DNA of 64,000 nt from an uncultured SAR86 cluster bacterium (GCA_902595715.1 CACJRI010000001.1:62001-126000); one strand, 5' to 3'. Shown: positions 31,624 through 42,561, numbered from the stretch's first letter. The notes: generated from the sequence alone by a model not told the origin. A program made the numbers and translations.

Positions 31624-32997
31624 TTAGGATTTAAAAGAAGATTTAGCCAATTTGTCTGCCAATCCAATGTATTTTTTTGGAGTAAGGCTTAAAAGAAGTT
31701 CCTTATCTGCTTTATTTATTTTTAAGTCGTCAATTATCTTTATGTAGGAATGATAATCAAGCTTTTTTCCACGTGAAATGGATTTAATTTTTGTATAACT
31801 ATCTTCAACACCATTTTTTCTTAGTATGGTTTGAATAGCTTCGGTTAAAATCTCCCAACTATTATCTAGGTCTTTTAGGATTAACTCCTTGTTAGGTTCG
31901 ATTTTAGCGATACCTTTTTTCAGAGAATTAAGGCTGATAATAATATAAGCAAATAACGAGCCAATGTTTCTTAATACAGTTGAATCCGATAAATCTCTTT
32001 GCAGTCTTGATACTTGAATTTTATTTTTTAGTGCAATAATCAAGCTATTTGCAATAGATAGGTTTCCTTCCGCATTTTCAAAATCTATAGGATTAACCTT
32101 GTGAGGCATAGTTGAAGAACCTACCTCTCCAGATTTTAAGTTTTGTTTTAGATAATTTTTTGAAATTAAAAGCCAAATATCTTGAGCAAAATCAATCAGT
32201 ACGTTGTTAAAATTATGGGTATTCGCTAACTGAAATGCCATAGCATCTTTAAGTTCAATCTGAGTTGAGTGACTTGCAAAATCTAATCCGAGAGAAGTCA
32301 CGAATTTTTTAGACAAAGCTTCCCAATCTACTTTCTTTTCGGCAATGACATGTGCATTGTAATTTCCAGAAGCTCCATTAAATTTTCCTTTTTGCTTAAT
32401 AGATTTAATTTGATCTAAATGAAACTTCATTCGATAAGAAAAATTAGAAAATTCCTTGCCTAGCGAAGTAGGGGAGGCAGGTTGACCATGAGTAAAGGCT
32501 AACATTGATAATTTAGAATATTTCTTAGCTAGTGAATTTAATTTTTTCTCTAGAGAATAAGCCTCAGGTAAAAACTCACTGTTTAAAAATCTTTGCAACA
32601 TAAGAGAATAAGATAGATTATTGATATCTTCAGACGTACAACAAAAATGAACAAACTCACATAGTTTTTTTAGTTTTAATTTTTTTAGTTTTTCGACAAT
32701 AAAGAGCTCGACCGCTTTGACATCATGATTGGTCTTCTTTTCAATTTTCTTAACTTGCCTAGCATCTTGGATAGAGAATTCTTTGAAAACATTAATAATT
32801 TTACTTTGCTGTATTTTTGAGACCTCAGGAATAAATTTAAGAGACTTATTCTTTGATATCAAAAGAAGCCATTCAATTTCAACTTCTACTCTGGTTTTAA
32901 TCAAAGCAAATTCACTAAAATAGTTTGCAAGAAATTTTGTTTGAGATTCATACCTCCCATCAATAGGAGTTATAGAAAGCAGATTATCGTTGGGCAT
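31624..32997 (-). CDS. purB: Adenylosuccinate lyase
   Basis: 457 aa; SPLTPIDGRY-like start SITPIDGRYESQ, signature GSSTMPHKVNPIDFENAEGN. Confidence 0.95.
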   Translation of the reverse strand: MPNDNLLSITPIDGRYESQTKFLANYFSEFALIKTRVEVEIEWLLLISKNKSLKFIPEVSKIQQSKIINVFKEFSIQDARQVKKIEKKTNHDVKAVELFIVEKLKKLKLKKLCEFVHFCCTSEDINNLSYSLMLQRFLNSEFLPEAYSLEKKLNSLAKKYSKLSMLAFTHGQPASPTSLGKEFSNFSYRMKFHLDQIKSIKQKGKFNGASGNYNAHVIAEKKVDWEALSKKFVTSLGLDFASHSTQIELKDAMAFQLANTHNFNNVLIDFAQDIWLLISKNYLKQNLKSGEVGSSTMPHKVNPIDFENAEGNLSIANSLIIALKNKIQVSRLQRDLSDSTVLRNIGSLFAYIIISLNSLKKGIAKIEPNKELILKDLDNSWEILTEAIQTILRKNGVEDSYTKIKSISRGKKLDYHSYIKIIDDLKINKADKELLLSLTPKKYIGLADKLAKSSFKS

Positions 32998-33014
32998 TAA
33001 TTTTCAAAAGGCGA

Positions 33015-34073
33015 TTATATATCTATCTCGCCTCCACCTAAACAAATTTCATCTTCATAAAACACAATAAATTGACCTGGAGTAATTGCTCTCTGTGGTT
33101 CTTTAAAGAAAACTTTAGCTTTGTTCCCTTGAACATCAATTTTGCAATCTTGATCTTTTTGGCGATACCTAATTTTTGCCGAAACTTTATTAGTAGATGG
33201 CTGTTTCAACCAATTTATATTTGAAACGGAAAGTTCTTGTTTAAATAGTAATGGATGATCATTTTCTTGAACAACCACTAATTTATTGTTTGAAAAATCT
33301 TTTTGTGCAACGTACCAAGCTTTTTCTGCTCTATTCTTCAAGCCTCCAATCCCAAGACCTTGTCTTTGACCGATAGTATAAAAGTACAAACCTTTATGTT
33401 CTCCAATAACCTCATCATTCTCATCAACGATTTCTCCATAATCTTCAGGAAGGTAATTTTTTAAGAATTCTGGAAATGGCCTTTCGCCAATGAAACAAAT
33501 GCCCGTACTGTCTTTCTTATCATAAGTAACTAGATTTTCTGCTTCAGCTATCTTTCTTACATCACTTTTTAAAAGATTTCCCAAGGGAAATTTTATTTTC
33601 TTAAAAACATCTTTTTCAACCTGACTTAGAAAATAAGTTTGATCTTTACTTTGATCATAGGATTTACACAAGAAATGTTCTCTATCTATCACCTGAACCT
33701 TAGAGTAATGTCCAGTTGCGACAACATCGAAGTCATTCTGCATTGCATAATCTGTGAACTCTTTGAATTTTATATATTTATTACAATAAATATCTGGATT
33801 AGGAGTCTTACCATGGTTCAATTTGTCTAAGAAATAACTGAATACTTTATCTTTGTATTGTTTTGCAAAATTCATTTGCACTAAATTTATGCCTAATTTG
33901 TCAGAAACTTGTGCAGCATCTAAAAAATCTTCTTTAACGCTACAATATGGAGAGCCGTCATCGTCCTCCCAGTTTCTCATAAATCCAGCTGTAACATCGA
34001 AACCCTCTTTCTTTAGAAGGAATGCAGCAACTGAAGAGTCAACTCCTCCTGATAAACCTACTAGAACTTTCAC
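33015..34073 (-). CDS. mnmA: tRNA-specific 2-thiouridylase
   Basis: 352 aa; GLSGGVDSSVAA, PNPDIYCNKYIKF, YTIGQRQGLGIGG, STGICFIGERPF. Confidence 0.95.
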   Translation of the reverse strand: MKVLVGLSGGVDSSVAAFLLKKEGFDVTAGFMRNWEDDDGSPYCSVKEDFLDAAQVSDKLGINLVQMNFAKQYKDKVFSYFLDKLNHGKTPNPDIYCNKYIKFKEFTDYAMQNDFDVVATGHYSKVQVIDREHFLCKSYDQSKDQTYFLSQVEKDVFKKIKFPLGNLLKSDVRKIAEAENLVTYDKKDSTGICFIGERPFPEFLKNYLPEDYGEIVDENDEVIGEHKGLYFYTIGQRQGLGIGGLKNRAEKAWYVAQKDFSNNKLVVVQENDHPLLFKQELSVSNINWLKQPSTNKVSAKIRYRQKDQDCKIDVQGNKAKVFFKEPQRAITPGQFIVFYEDEICLGGGEIDI

Positions 34074-34135
34074 AATTTTTATAGATAAGTAAAAAATGCT
34101 ATGATACCGCGCTTTAAAGGACTTTTATAACTCTT

Positions 34136-35395
34136 ATGGTATATAAACACATTGAAATTCCAGAGGATGGAGAGCAAATTACAGTTAATGATTCTGGTGA
34201 ATTAATAGTTCCTCCAAATCCAATAATTCCTTTTATCGAAGGAGATGGTATAGGCACAGATGTAACGGCTGCAATGATCAAAGTAGTAGACCATGCTGTA
34301 AATCTTGCCTATAACGGCGAAAGAAAGATTGCTTGGATGGAAATTTTCTGTGGTGAGAAATCTTTGAGTGTTTATGGCGAAAACGAGTGGTTACCTGATG
34401 AAACCATTGACGCATTGGAAAACTATATTGTTGGAATTAAAGGCCCTTTGACAACTCCTATTGGAGGAGGAATTAGATCTTTAAATGTTAGATTAAGGCA
34501 AGTACTTGATCTCTATGTTTGTCAAAGACCTATAAGGTATTTTGAAGGTGTGCCTAGTCCAGTAGTTATTCCAGAAACTACCGATATGATTGTTTTTAGA
34601 GAAAATTCTGAGGATATATATGCAGGAATAGAGTTTGAAGCTAATTCTGATGAAGCTTCAAAATTAATTGAATTTCTGACTAAAGAAATGGGTGTTAAAA
34701 ATATTAGATTTGAAGAAGCTTGTGGAATAGGAATCAAGCCTATTTCGAAAGAAGGTACAGAGAGACATGTCAGAAAAGCCATTCAATATGCAATTGATAA
34801 TGATCGTTCTTCAGTAACTATTGTGCATAAGGGGAACATAATGAAGTATACCGAAGGGTCTTTTAAAGAATGGAGTTATTCGCTAGCGGCAAGAGAATTC
34901 GGCGCAACTTCTTTAGATGGTGGTGAATGGATGAGCTTTAGGAATCCAGTGACTAAACGTTTGATTATTTTAAAAGACATCATTACCGATAACTTCTTAC
35001 AGCAAATTCTTATTAGACCTGGTGATTATGACGTAATCGCTACGATGAATCTTAATGGCGATTTCATCTCTGATGCTTTAGCGGCAAAAGTTGGTGGATT
35101 AGGCTTAGCGCCTGGCGCGAATCTTGGCGATAAAGTAGCTTTATTTGAAGCAACGCATGGGACAGCGCCAAAATATGCTGGACTGGATAAAGTAAACCCA
35201 GCTTCATTGATATTATCAGCAGAAATGATGTTGAATCATATGGGTTGGCACGAAGCTTCAGAAAATATTATCAAAGGAATTAGTTGGGCTATAAAGAATA
35301 AGTTAGTAACTTATGATTTAGAAAGATTGATGACAGGAGCAAAATTACTAAAATGTTCAGAGTTTGCTGAACAAATTTGTAATGGAATGTCATAA
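34136..35395 (+). CDS. icd: NADP-dependent isocitrate dehydrogenase
   Basis: 419 aa; [58 protein letters not shown]. Confidence 0.95.
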   Translation: MVYKHIEIPEDGEQITVNDSGELIVPPNPIIPFIEGDGIGTDVTAAMIKVVDHAVNLAYNGERKIAWMEIFCGEKSLSVYGENEWLPDETIDALENYIVGIKGPLTTPIGGGIRSLNVRLRQVLDLYVCQRPIRYFEGVPSPVVIPETTDMIVFRENSEDIYAGIEFEANSDEASKLIEFLTKEMGVKNIRFEEACGIGIKPISKEGTERHVRKAIQYAIDNDRSSVTIVHKGNIMKYTEGSFKEWSYSLAAREFGATSLDGGEWMSFRNPVTKRLIILKDIITDNFLQQILIRPGDYDVIATMNLNGDFISDALAAKVGGLGLAPGANLGDKVALFEATHGTAPKYAGLDKVNPASLILSAEMMLNHMGWHEASENIIKGISWAIKNKLVTYDLERLMTGAKLLKCSEFAEQICNGMS

Positions 35396-35409
35396 TATCT
35401 TTTTAATGA

Positions 35410-35760
35410 ATGATTGAAATAAAACTTAATAATAAATCTGAAGACTACGAATCTAATTCATCATCTCTAGTTGAATTAGAAGAGCCTAAGTTAAAAAAAC
35501 CTTCTTTGTATAGAGTCATTCTTCTAAATGATGATTATACTCCAATGGAGTTTGTAATTTATGTTCTGCAAACTTTTTTTAATTACGATAAGGAAAAAGC
35601 TACACAAATAATGCTTGCTGTTCATACAAAAGGAAAGGGAGTGTGTGGTATTTATACGAAAGAAGTAGCAGAAACAAAATCAAATCAAATTAATAATTTT
35701 GCAAAGCAAAATGAACATCCTTTAGTAAGTGATATTGAACCAATAGATGAGGAAGATTGA
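35410..35760 (+). CDS. clpS: ClpA adaptor ClpS
   Basis: 116 aa; [24 protein letters not shown]...[20 protein letters not shown]. Confidence 0.95.
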   Translation: MIEIKLNNKSEDYESNSSSLVELEEPKLKKPSLYRVILLNDDYTPMEFVIYVLQTFFNYDKEKATQIMLAVHTKGKGVCGIYTKEVAETKSNQINNFAKQNEHPLVSDIEPIDEED

Positions 35761-38009
35761 TGTTAGAAAAAAGTCTTGAAGAATGTCTTAACAATGCTTT
35801 TAAATTTGCTCACGAAAATAATCATGAATTCGTTACTACTGAGCACCTTCTATTATGTATTTTAAATAACCAAGACGCTCTTAATGTCCTCCTTGCTTGC
35901 GACATAAACATCGATATTTTGGAAGCTGAATTAAAAGAATTCATATCAAAAAACTGTCCAGAAAAGAAAGACGATGCAGTTGAAATTCAACCAACCCTAT
36001 CTTTTCAAAGAGTAATTCAAAGAGCAGTCTTTCACGTTCAATCCTCTGGAACTGGAGAAGTTACGGGAGCAAATATTTTGGTGGCTTTATTTAGCGAAAA
36101 AGAAAGCCATAGTGTTTATCTTTTAAAAAAACAAGGAATGACAAGGTTAGATGCAGTCTCATATATGAGTCATGGAGAAGGAGTTACGGAAGACGAATCT
36201 TTTGATGATATTTCACAAGAATCTTCTTCATCGAAAGAATCAGGTTATCTTGGTAAATATGCTTTAAATCTCAATCAAGAAGCTGAAGCGAATAGAATCG
36301 ATCCTCTTGTAGGAAGAGATAATGAGATTGAGAGAATCTCTCAAATTCTTGCTAGACGTTCTAAAAATAATCCAATTTTAGTTGGTGAATCTGGAGTTGG
36401 GAAAACAGCTTTGATTGAAGGGTTGGCTAAAAACATTGTTGAAAAAACAGCTGCTCCTTCACTTCAAGATAGTATTATTTATTCTCTTGATATGGGCTCT
36501 TTGTTAGCCGGCACTAAATATCGTGGAGACTTTGAAAAAAGACTTAAAGGAATTTTAAAAGAACTGACTGCCATTCCAAATTCCATTTTGTTTATAGATG
36601 AGATCCATACCATCATCGGAGCAGGTGCTACATCAGGTGGAGTTATGGATGCATCCAATTTACTGAAACCTGTCTTAGGAAAAGAGGGTGTAAAATTCAT
36701 CGGTTCAACTACTTTTAAAGAATATAGAACTATTTTTGAGCAAGATAGAGCGCTTTCCAGGAGATTTCAAAAAGTCGATCTAGTTGAACCTTCTGTGCAA
36801 GAAACAATAAAAATTCTTGAAGGGTTAAAAAAGAAATACGAGCAGCACCATGATTTAAAGTATTCAAAAGCCTCTCTTAAAGCAGCAGCTGAACTTTCAG
36901 CAAAACATATAAATGATAAATTTCTTCCCGATAAAGCAATTGATGTCATTGATGAAGCGGGTGCTAGATTAAGGCTCAACTTGAGTACCAAACGAAAAAC
37001 TGTAAATGAACAGGATGTTGAAAGAGTTATTTCTTTAATGGCACAAATTCCGGAAAAAAGTGTTTCAACTCAAGATAGAGTTTCATTAGGTAAATTAGAA
37101 GAAGATCTAAAAAGAGTTATTTTTGGTCAAGACGAAGCTATCCAAAAACTTTCTAATTCTATTATGATGTCTAGAGCTGGGTTAGGTGAAGATGAAAAGC
37201 CAATAGGTTCTTTTTTATTTTCAGGACCTACTGGAGTTGGTAAAACTGAAGTATCAAGACAACTGGCTAAAATCTTAGGAGTTGAGTTAGTAAGATTTGA
37301 TATGTCCGAATATATGGAAAGGCATACCGTTTCTCGTCTCATAGGAGCTCCTCCTGGTTATGTTGGTTATGACCAAGGTGGTTTATTGACTGAAGCCGTA
37401 ACTAAAAATCCTCACTCGGTCATACTCTTGGATGAAATAGAAAAAGCACATCCAGAAGTTTTTAATGTTCTTCTACAAGTAATGGATCATGGAATGTTAA
37501 CCGATAATAACGGAAGGCAAGCAAGTTTTAGAAACTGTATATTGATTATGACAACGAATTCTGGTGCATTGGAAATGGCAAGAGAATCTATGGGTTTTCA
37601 AAAACAGGATAATTCTACAGATGGAACTGAAGTAATTAAAAAAACTTTTAGTCCAGAGTTTAGAAACAGATTAACTTCTATCGTTCAATTTGGTTCTTTG
37701 AAAACAGAAGTTATTCATACTGTAGTTGATAAGTTTTTAACAGAACTTCAAGCTCAATTGGATGAAAAAAGAGTTGTGCTTGAAGTTGATAACAAAGCAA
37801 GAACCTGGCTTGCAGAAAAGGGTTACGATGAAAAAATGGGTGCTCGCCCAATGCAAAGACTCATCCAAGATGAAATTAAACAAAAATTAGCTGAGTCTAT
37901 TTTGTTTGGAGATTTAGCCAAAGAGGGTGGAATTGCAAAAGTTTCAATCAAGAAAAATCAAATAGATATAAAGTTTCTTCCTCACGAAGAAAAAGAACTA
38001 ACGTCTTAA
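35760..38009 (+). CDS. clpA: ATP-dependent Clp protease ATP-binding subunit ClpA
   Basis: 749-750 aa; two AAA modules GESGVGKTALIEGLA and GPTGVGKTEVSRQLA; overlaps the clpS stop (TGATG). Confidence 0.95.
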   Translation: MLEKSLEECLNNAFKFAHENNHEFVTTEHLLLCILNNQDALNVLLACDINIDILEAELKEFISKNCPEKKDDAVEIQPTLSFQRVIQRAVFHVQSSGTGEVTGANILVALFSEKESHSVYLLKKQGMTRLDAVSYMSHGEGVTEDESFDDISQESSSSKESGYLGKYALNLNQEAEANRIDPLVGRDNEIERISQILARRSKNNPILVGESGVGKTALIEGLAKNIVEKTAAPSLQDSIIYSLDMGSLLAGTKYRGDFEKRLKGILKELTAIPNSILFIDEIHTIIGAGATSGGVMDASNLLKPVLGKEGVKFIGSTTFKEYRTIFEQDRALSRRFQKVDLVEPSVQETIKILEGLKKKYEQHHDLKYSKASLKAAAELSAKHINDKFLPDKAIDVIDEAGARLRLNLSTKRKTVNEQDVERVISLMAQIPEKSVSTQDRVSLGKLEEDLKRVIFGQDEAIQKLSNSIMMSRAGLGEDEKPIGSFLFSGPTGVGKTEVSRQLAKILGVELVRFDMSEYMERHTVSRLIGAPPGYVGYDQGGLLTEAVTKNPHSVILLDEIEKAHPEVFNVLLQVMDHGMLTDNNGRQASFRNCILIMTTNSGALEMARESMGFQKQDNSTDGTEVIKKTFSPEFRNRLTSIVQFGSLKTEVIHTVVDKFLTELQAQLDEKRVVLEVDNKARTWLAEKGYDEKMGARPMQRLIQDEIKQKLAESILFGDLAKEGGIAKVSIKKNQIDIKFLPHEEKELTS

Positions 38010-38011
38010 AT

Positions 38012-38230
38012 TTATTTTTCTCTGAAAGTGATTCTGCCTTTAGTTAGGTCATAAGGGGTCATTTCTACTTTTACTTTATCTCCAGTCAAAATACGTATGT
38101 AATTTTTTCTCATTTTTCCAGAAATATGTGCAGTAATGACATGATCATTTTCGAGTTTCACTTTGAAGGTAGTATTTGGCATGGTATCGATAACCTCGCC
38201 TGACATCTCAATTAAATCTTCTTTTGCCAT
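38012..38230 (-). CDS. infA: Translation initiation factor IF-1
   Basis: 72 aa; [70 protein letters not shown]. Confidence 0.97.
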   Translation of the reverse strand: MAKEDLIEMSGEVIDTMPNTTFKVKLENDHVITAHISGKMRKNYIRILTGDKVKVEMTPYDLTKGRITFREK

Positions 38231-38254
38231 AAATATTGGTCATAATTATGCCTT

Positions 38255-38362
38255 ATGAAGAACGAAGATAAAAAATTTAATTTGAAAGGGCTTTTATTGG
38301 TAATAGTGCTTGTCAATGTTTTTTTAGCAATAATTGCTGCAATAGTTGATTATTTCTTTTAA
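38255..38362 (+). CDS. Small single-pass membrane peptide of unknown function
   Basis: 35-aa ORF absent from the track: MKNEDKKFNLKGLLLVIVLVNVFLAIIAAIVDYFF; charged N-terminus then one hydrophobic helix. Confidence 0.4.
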   Translation: MKNEDKKFNLKGLLLVIVLVNVFLAIIAAIVDYFF

Positions 38363-38425
38363 AGAAAATGATATGAATTTTCAAAAAAAAATAGTATAAA
38401 TATTTAATCAATGAGGTCTAATTTT

Positions 38426-38599
38426 ATGAATAAATTATTTACAATTTTGGCAATCACAGTCTTGTTAATTGGTTGTGGTGGCGGTGGATATGGTAGTAGT
38501 AGCAGTGGCGGTAATTCTAGTTCGAATAACTCCTACGGAGGTTCTACACCAACAGGTAATTTTGCCGGACAGGTAGATCCTGTACAAGCAACAGACTAA
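38426..38599 (+). CDS. Small Gly/Ser-rich lipoprotein
   Basis: Starts at internal ATG (SD GAGGT upstream): MNKLFTILAITVLLIGCGGGGYGSSSSGG; lipobox LIGC. Confidence 0.65.
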   Translation: MNKLFTILAITVLLIGCGGGGYGSSSSGGNSSSNNSYGGSTPTGNFAGQVDPVQATD

Positions 38600-38619
38600 T
38601 TTAATTAAGGAATTTAAAA

Positions 38620-41571
38620 ATGAAAACGATTAAGCTTTTTTTTACTACATTAACTTTCATATTCATAAGTAATTCATCTTTTGCGGATGATTACTCTGAT
38701 GATGCTGCAGAAGTAGATTATTACGTACCTGGCATACTTGCTAATGATGCAATGAGCCAAGTTAACTTTCTTTTGTGTTTTATGGAGAGTATTAATTTTT
38801 CCACTTTTGTCAATAAAGGAGTTTATAAAGCTTTAACTGATGAGGCTAAATGTGAGTCTGCAAGCGGAGCTGATGCAGCTTCTGAAGCAGCATCTGCAAC
38901 AGGCTCATCAGCTAGTGGTGGTGGAGCTGGAACAGGAAATGCAGTTGACGCTATTGAATATACCACTGGCATTTATACAGGGGAAACTTCTGGAAATACA
39001 GTACAAGGAAAAGGTTGGGTAGATATCGAATTGAATATGGGCCAAAACGATACCGTAGTTCCAACAACTGCTTATTTATCTACAACGGTATCTGCAGACA
39101 AGAGTAGTACCAATCGTTTTGGAACTTTTACCATGCGATATGATCTCAGAAACAAACAAATTCATAACCCGCTTGGACTTTCAACAGCTGGTATATCCAT
39201 AAATAAAGGTTATTTAAATGTAAACAACACCACTATCCAGTATCGAGAAACAGGTATGCAAGGTCCAGATAGAGTAATCATCGCTGACTTGACTGATGCC
39301 AACAATATTCAAGGATTTATGCAAACAATTCTTCGTATTGCTGGCGGCGGTGGAATGACAACTTATGCTGTTAGACATCAAGTACAAGTTAACGAAGGTG
39401 CAGATAGATACTGCCAAAAATTTTCTAGTGCTAATGAATATTCTCAGGGAGGTAATGGTCTCTGGACAGAAGGTGCAGCAATCTCTGAAGCTAATCTAGC
39501 AACAGCTATAACCAACGCCCAAAACGGGGGAGGCTTTGTTGATACTGATGGAGGAACTGCAGCTACAATTACTGGTGAACATTGCTGGGATACTAGAAGA
39601 TCTGCAGCAAAAAGAGTGGTATATGAATATGGTACTTACAAAAATTCAGACGGCTCAAGGGCAGACTTAACAACACCTTCCATGTCTTTGGAAGCAAATA
39701 TTACAGATAATGGCTCTCTTTCAGCTCCAATATGGTCTCATGCCAGCTATTGGGGAGTGCATGTTAATCCTACGGATAGGGCAAATGTAACTGACTCAAC
39801 TGTATTTAAAAATAAAAGAAATTCCAGCGATAACAATTCATATAATTTAAGGAAAAATTATTATGAAATTGTAAAAAGAACACGTCAGTATCTTTCGTTA
39901 GACCAACTTGGTGGAGTTTCTTTTCAGTTTTATGCAAATAATTTCAGAGATGGCGGCACTTTTCAAACAAAACTAGGGAATCTTAATTTTCCGAATGCCG
40001 GTAATTGTAATGCTGCTCAAGGTAACTGTCCTGAATACTCAGGAACAATTACTGTCAGCGGTTCTACTGTAACTTTTACTGTAACTCATGGAATGGATTG
40101 GGGAGCAAGAATAATGCCTTTTGAATTGGATAATCCTTTCTCATTTACGGCAGCAAATTGGTCAACTCAAATGACCGACTCAGGCTGGAATAGAAGGATG
40201 CATTTTTGGGATCCTGATTCTCATCAAAGTTACACAGTGCCTTATGCTGCTTTTGGTGACCCTGACTCAACAACTCCTTCCGCTCAAGTTAGAACAAGAA
40301 CAGAAGAAAGAATAAATATCGATCAATTGGCAACAGAAATTTCTAATACTGGCGATAATGCAACGGGTCTATTGTGTATTAGAGAATGTCTTGATGCTTC
40401 CAATATGAATTCTGCTATTGCTGCTGCTTTTACCGCTCTTGAAAATGAGGATAATCCAGGAGCTTTAAACGTTACTCCCTACAAAAATGTAGGAGACTGG
40501 TGGACAGCTACAGTTTATTACGACTCAAATGGTAATGGTGACCAAGATGGAGGAGAGTCAGATATTGCAGCAGGTAACTATAATAATATTGGCGGAGTAA
40601 AAGTTGCTGATGCTCCTCAATATACAATTGTAAATGTTGCAGGAACCAATAAACTCAGAGATGGTACAGCAGGTAATACTTACATAGAATATTCTGGTTT
40701 AAATGGACCAAAAGTAGATGCTAGACAGCATGGCGACTCATTACAAAATTATCGTTATTACATGAAGCCACATACTTACGGCAATAATTGGACAAATAAC
40801 TTTGGTCATGCTTTCCATATGAGAGCTGTGATTAATTCAGATACTAATAAAGCAGCTCTTTATTGCGATGTTTCAGGCGGTAATGCAAGGGGTTACGATG
40901 TTAGGTTTAAAGCTAAAGCAAATGATGCAGCAGTTCATGCTACCGGAGCAACCTCTTATTATTGTGACTATAAAATGTGGGAAGGAGCGGTTGCGACTAT
41001 GTACGATATCAGAGTTAGACAAATGACTGACTATCGACTGTATAACGATACTTCTAGCCAATATGTTAGTGTCTCCGCACCGCAATCAGTTTTATTTACT
41101 GTTCCCTCAAGTGGAATAAACTATAACTTCCCAAACACAAATCTTGCTGGAAAAAAATTCAAACTGAAATTTGAAGGTTACGGAGAGCTTCATAATATTC
41201 CCGGACGAGTAGTAAATACCTGTACAGGCGCAATCTTAGGAAGATATGTTGATGGTGGATGGAACCAGTGTTATCGATACGTACATGAATTTGTAATACC
41301 TGATGCTACTGTTCTTACAAACCTAAGCGGAGGAGACGACTTGAAGATAAGAGCTCTAAGAGGAGATGAATATTTACTTAAGTTAGGAAGTATTCCTGCT
41401 GGAGTAAGTTACTCTAAGTCAGTGAGTGATTTGCCGGCAGCAAATAATATTCAGAACTTATTTTCCGGTACAAATTCCATTGGTACTGTTCCTGCTACTA
41501 CTTTGCCAAGTGCCAACAGTACGGATCCCTCAGTAATTCATGGTAAAACTGTTATAGCTCCATCGAACTAA
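38620..41571 (+). CDS. Large exported protein of unknown function
   Basis: 983 aa; signal peptide MKTIKLFFTTLTFIFISNSSFA; DSNGNGDQDGGESD Ca-binding-like motif; several Cys. Confidence 0.8.
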   Translation: MKTIKLFFTTLTFIFISNSSFADDYSDDAAEVDYYVPGILANDAMSQVNFLLCFMESINFSTFVNKGVYKALTDEAKCESASGADAASEAASATGSSASGGGAGTGNAVDAIEYTTGIYTGETSGNTVQGKGWVDIELNMGQNDTVVPTTAYLSTTVSADKSSTNRFGTFTMRYDLRNKQIHNPLGLSTAGISINKGYLNVNNTTIQYRETGMQGPDRVIIADLTDANNIQGFMQTILRIAGGGGMTTYAVRHQVQVNEGADRYCQKFSSANEYSQGGNGLWTEGAAISEANLATAITNAQNGGGFVDTDGGTAATITGEHCWDTRRSAAKRVVYEYGTYKNSDGSRADLTTPSMSLEANITDNGSLSAPIWSHASYWGVHVNPTDRANVTDSTVFKNKRNSSDNNSYNLRKNYYEIVKRTRQYLSLDQLGGVSFQFYANNFRDGGTFQTKLGNLNFPNAGNCNAAQGNCPEYSGTITVSGSTVTFTVTHGMDWGARIMPFELDNPFSFTAANWSTQMTDSGWNRRMHFWDPDSHQSYTVPYAAFGDPDSTTPSAQVRTRTEERINIDQLATEISNTGDNATGLLCIRECLDASNMNSAIAAAFTALENEDNPGALNVTPYKNVGDWWTATVYYDSNGNGDQDGGESDIAAGNYNNIGGVKVADAPQYTIVNVAGTNKLRDGTAGNTYIEYSGLNGPKVDARQHGDSLQNYRYYMKPHTYGNNWTNNFGHAFHMRAVINSDTNKAALYCDVSGGNARGYDVRFKAKANDAAVHATGATSYYCDYKMWEGAVATMYDIRVRQMTDYRLYNDTSSQYVSVSAPQSVLFTVPSSGINYNFPNTNLAGKKFKLKFEGYGELHNIPGRVVNTCTGAILGRYVDGGWNQCYRYVHEFVIPDATVLTNLSGGDDLKIRALRGDEYLLKLGSIPAGVSYSKSVSDLPAANNIQNLFSGTNSIGTVPATTLPSANSTDPSVIHGKTVIAPSN

Positions 41572-41587
41572 AAAGTTTGTCTAAGAA

Positions 41588-41618
41588 AAAAACCCCTTTA
41601 ATTTTAAAGGGGTTTTTT
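41588..41618 (+). terminator. Rho-independent terminator
   Basis: AAAAAACCCCTTTAA-TTTTAAAGGGGTTTTTT perfect stem with T-tract, 17 nt after the 983-aa CDS. Confidence 0.9.
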
Positions 41619-41639
41619 GCTTCTTGGGTTAACTAATCT

Positions 41640-42497
41640 TTACAAGGATTCTAAAAAATCTTTTATAGCTACTCCTATTTCATTGGGAGAATGTTCTTGA
41701 ATAAAATGATTTCCTTTTACAGTTATTTCTTGTAAGTTATTCCAGCTTCGAACAAATTCTCTTTGATCTCCAACAAGAATGCTTCCAGGATCGGCATTAA
41801 TGAAAAGTTTTGGAATATTTGAATCCTTATGAAATTCGCCATTTTTTATTACTTCATCAATTACAGCCTGAGGAGAACCATCTACAGGAATTTGTCTTGG
41901 CCAAGTAAGAGTAGGGCGACGATCTTCACCTGCATTTTTAAAGGGACGAATGTATTCAGCCTTTTCTTCATCGGTAAAACCATCCGCAGAATCATTTAAG
42001 AGAATCCTTTCTACAAAAACATTTTTTTCAAGAACAATTTCTTCTCCTGCATCTGAACGCATTAATTGAAAAATGTTTCTTGCATTTTCTGGCCATTGAT
42101 CCCAAGTTAGTGGCATTACGATTGCCTCCATAAATGTAATCGATTTGATTTTATCGGCATTTTCTCTCGCATATTGAAATCCCATTGCAGAACCCCAATC
42201 ATGTATAACCAAATTAATTTCTTCGCCTAAATCTAATTCGTCTAGTAATTTAGATAGATATTTGTATTGCCCATGATATTGATAATCAGGATTATCTATT
42301 CCTTCAAGTTTTTCAGAATCGCCCATTCCTATTAAATCTGGAACGACTATACGGCCCATATCTTCTACATATGGAGTTATATTCCGCCATAAAAAAGAAG
42401 ATGCAGGATTACCATGTAAAAATACTATTGATTGGCCTGCACCTGAATCTATATAAGCCATTTGTTTTCCCAAAATCTCTTTGTACTCCTTGTCCAT
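41640..42497 (-). CDS. Haloalkane dehalogenase, HLD-II (LinB/DhaA-like)
   Basis: 285 aa; HGNPASSFLWRNI, VIHDWGSAMGF (nucleophile D and halide W), ITFMEAIVMP (E), RRPTLTWPRQIPVDG, KLFINADPG, NHFIQEHSPNEIG; strongly resembles LinB over its length. Confidence 0.88.
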   Translation of the reverse strand: MDKEYKEILGKQMAYIDSGAGQSIVFLHGNPASSFLWRNITPYVEDMGRIVVPDLIGMGDSEKLEGIDNPDYQYHGQYKYLSKLLDELDLGEEINLVIHDWGSAMGFQYARENADKIKSITFMEAIVMPLTWDQWPENARNIFQLMRSDAGEEIVLEKNVFVERILLNDSADGFTDEEKAEYIRPFKNAGEDRRPTLTWPRQIPVDGSPQAVIDEVIKNGEFHKDSNIPKLFINADPGSILVGDQREFVRSWNNLQEITVKGNHFIQEHSPNEIGVAIKDFLESL

Positions 42498-42561
42498 TAT
42501 TATTACTCCTGTAAAGTAAATAAATATATCACTTATATAAATAAAGATTTAGGAGAATTAG

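Noticed and set aside
33853-34092. 79-aa plus-strand ORF opposite the mnmA 5' end
   Set aside because: Antisense to the conserved PP-loop SGGVDSS region; its end merely runs into the intergenic region.
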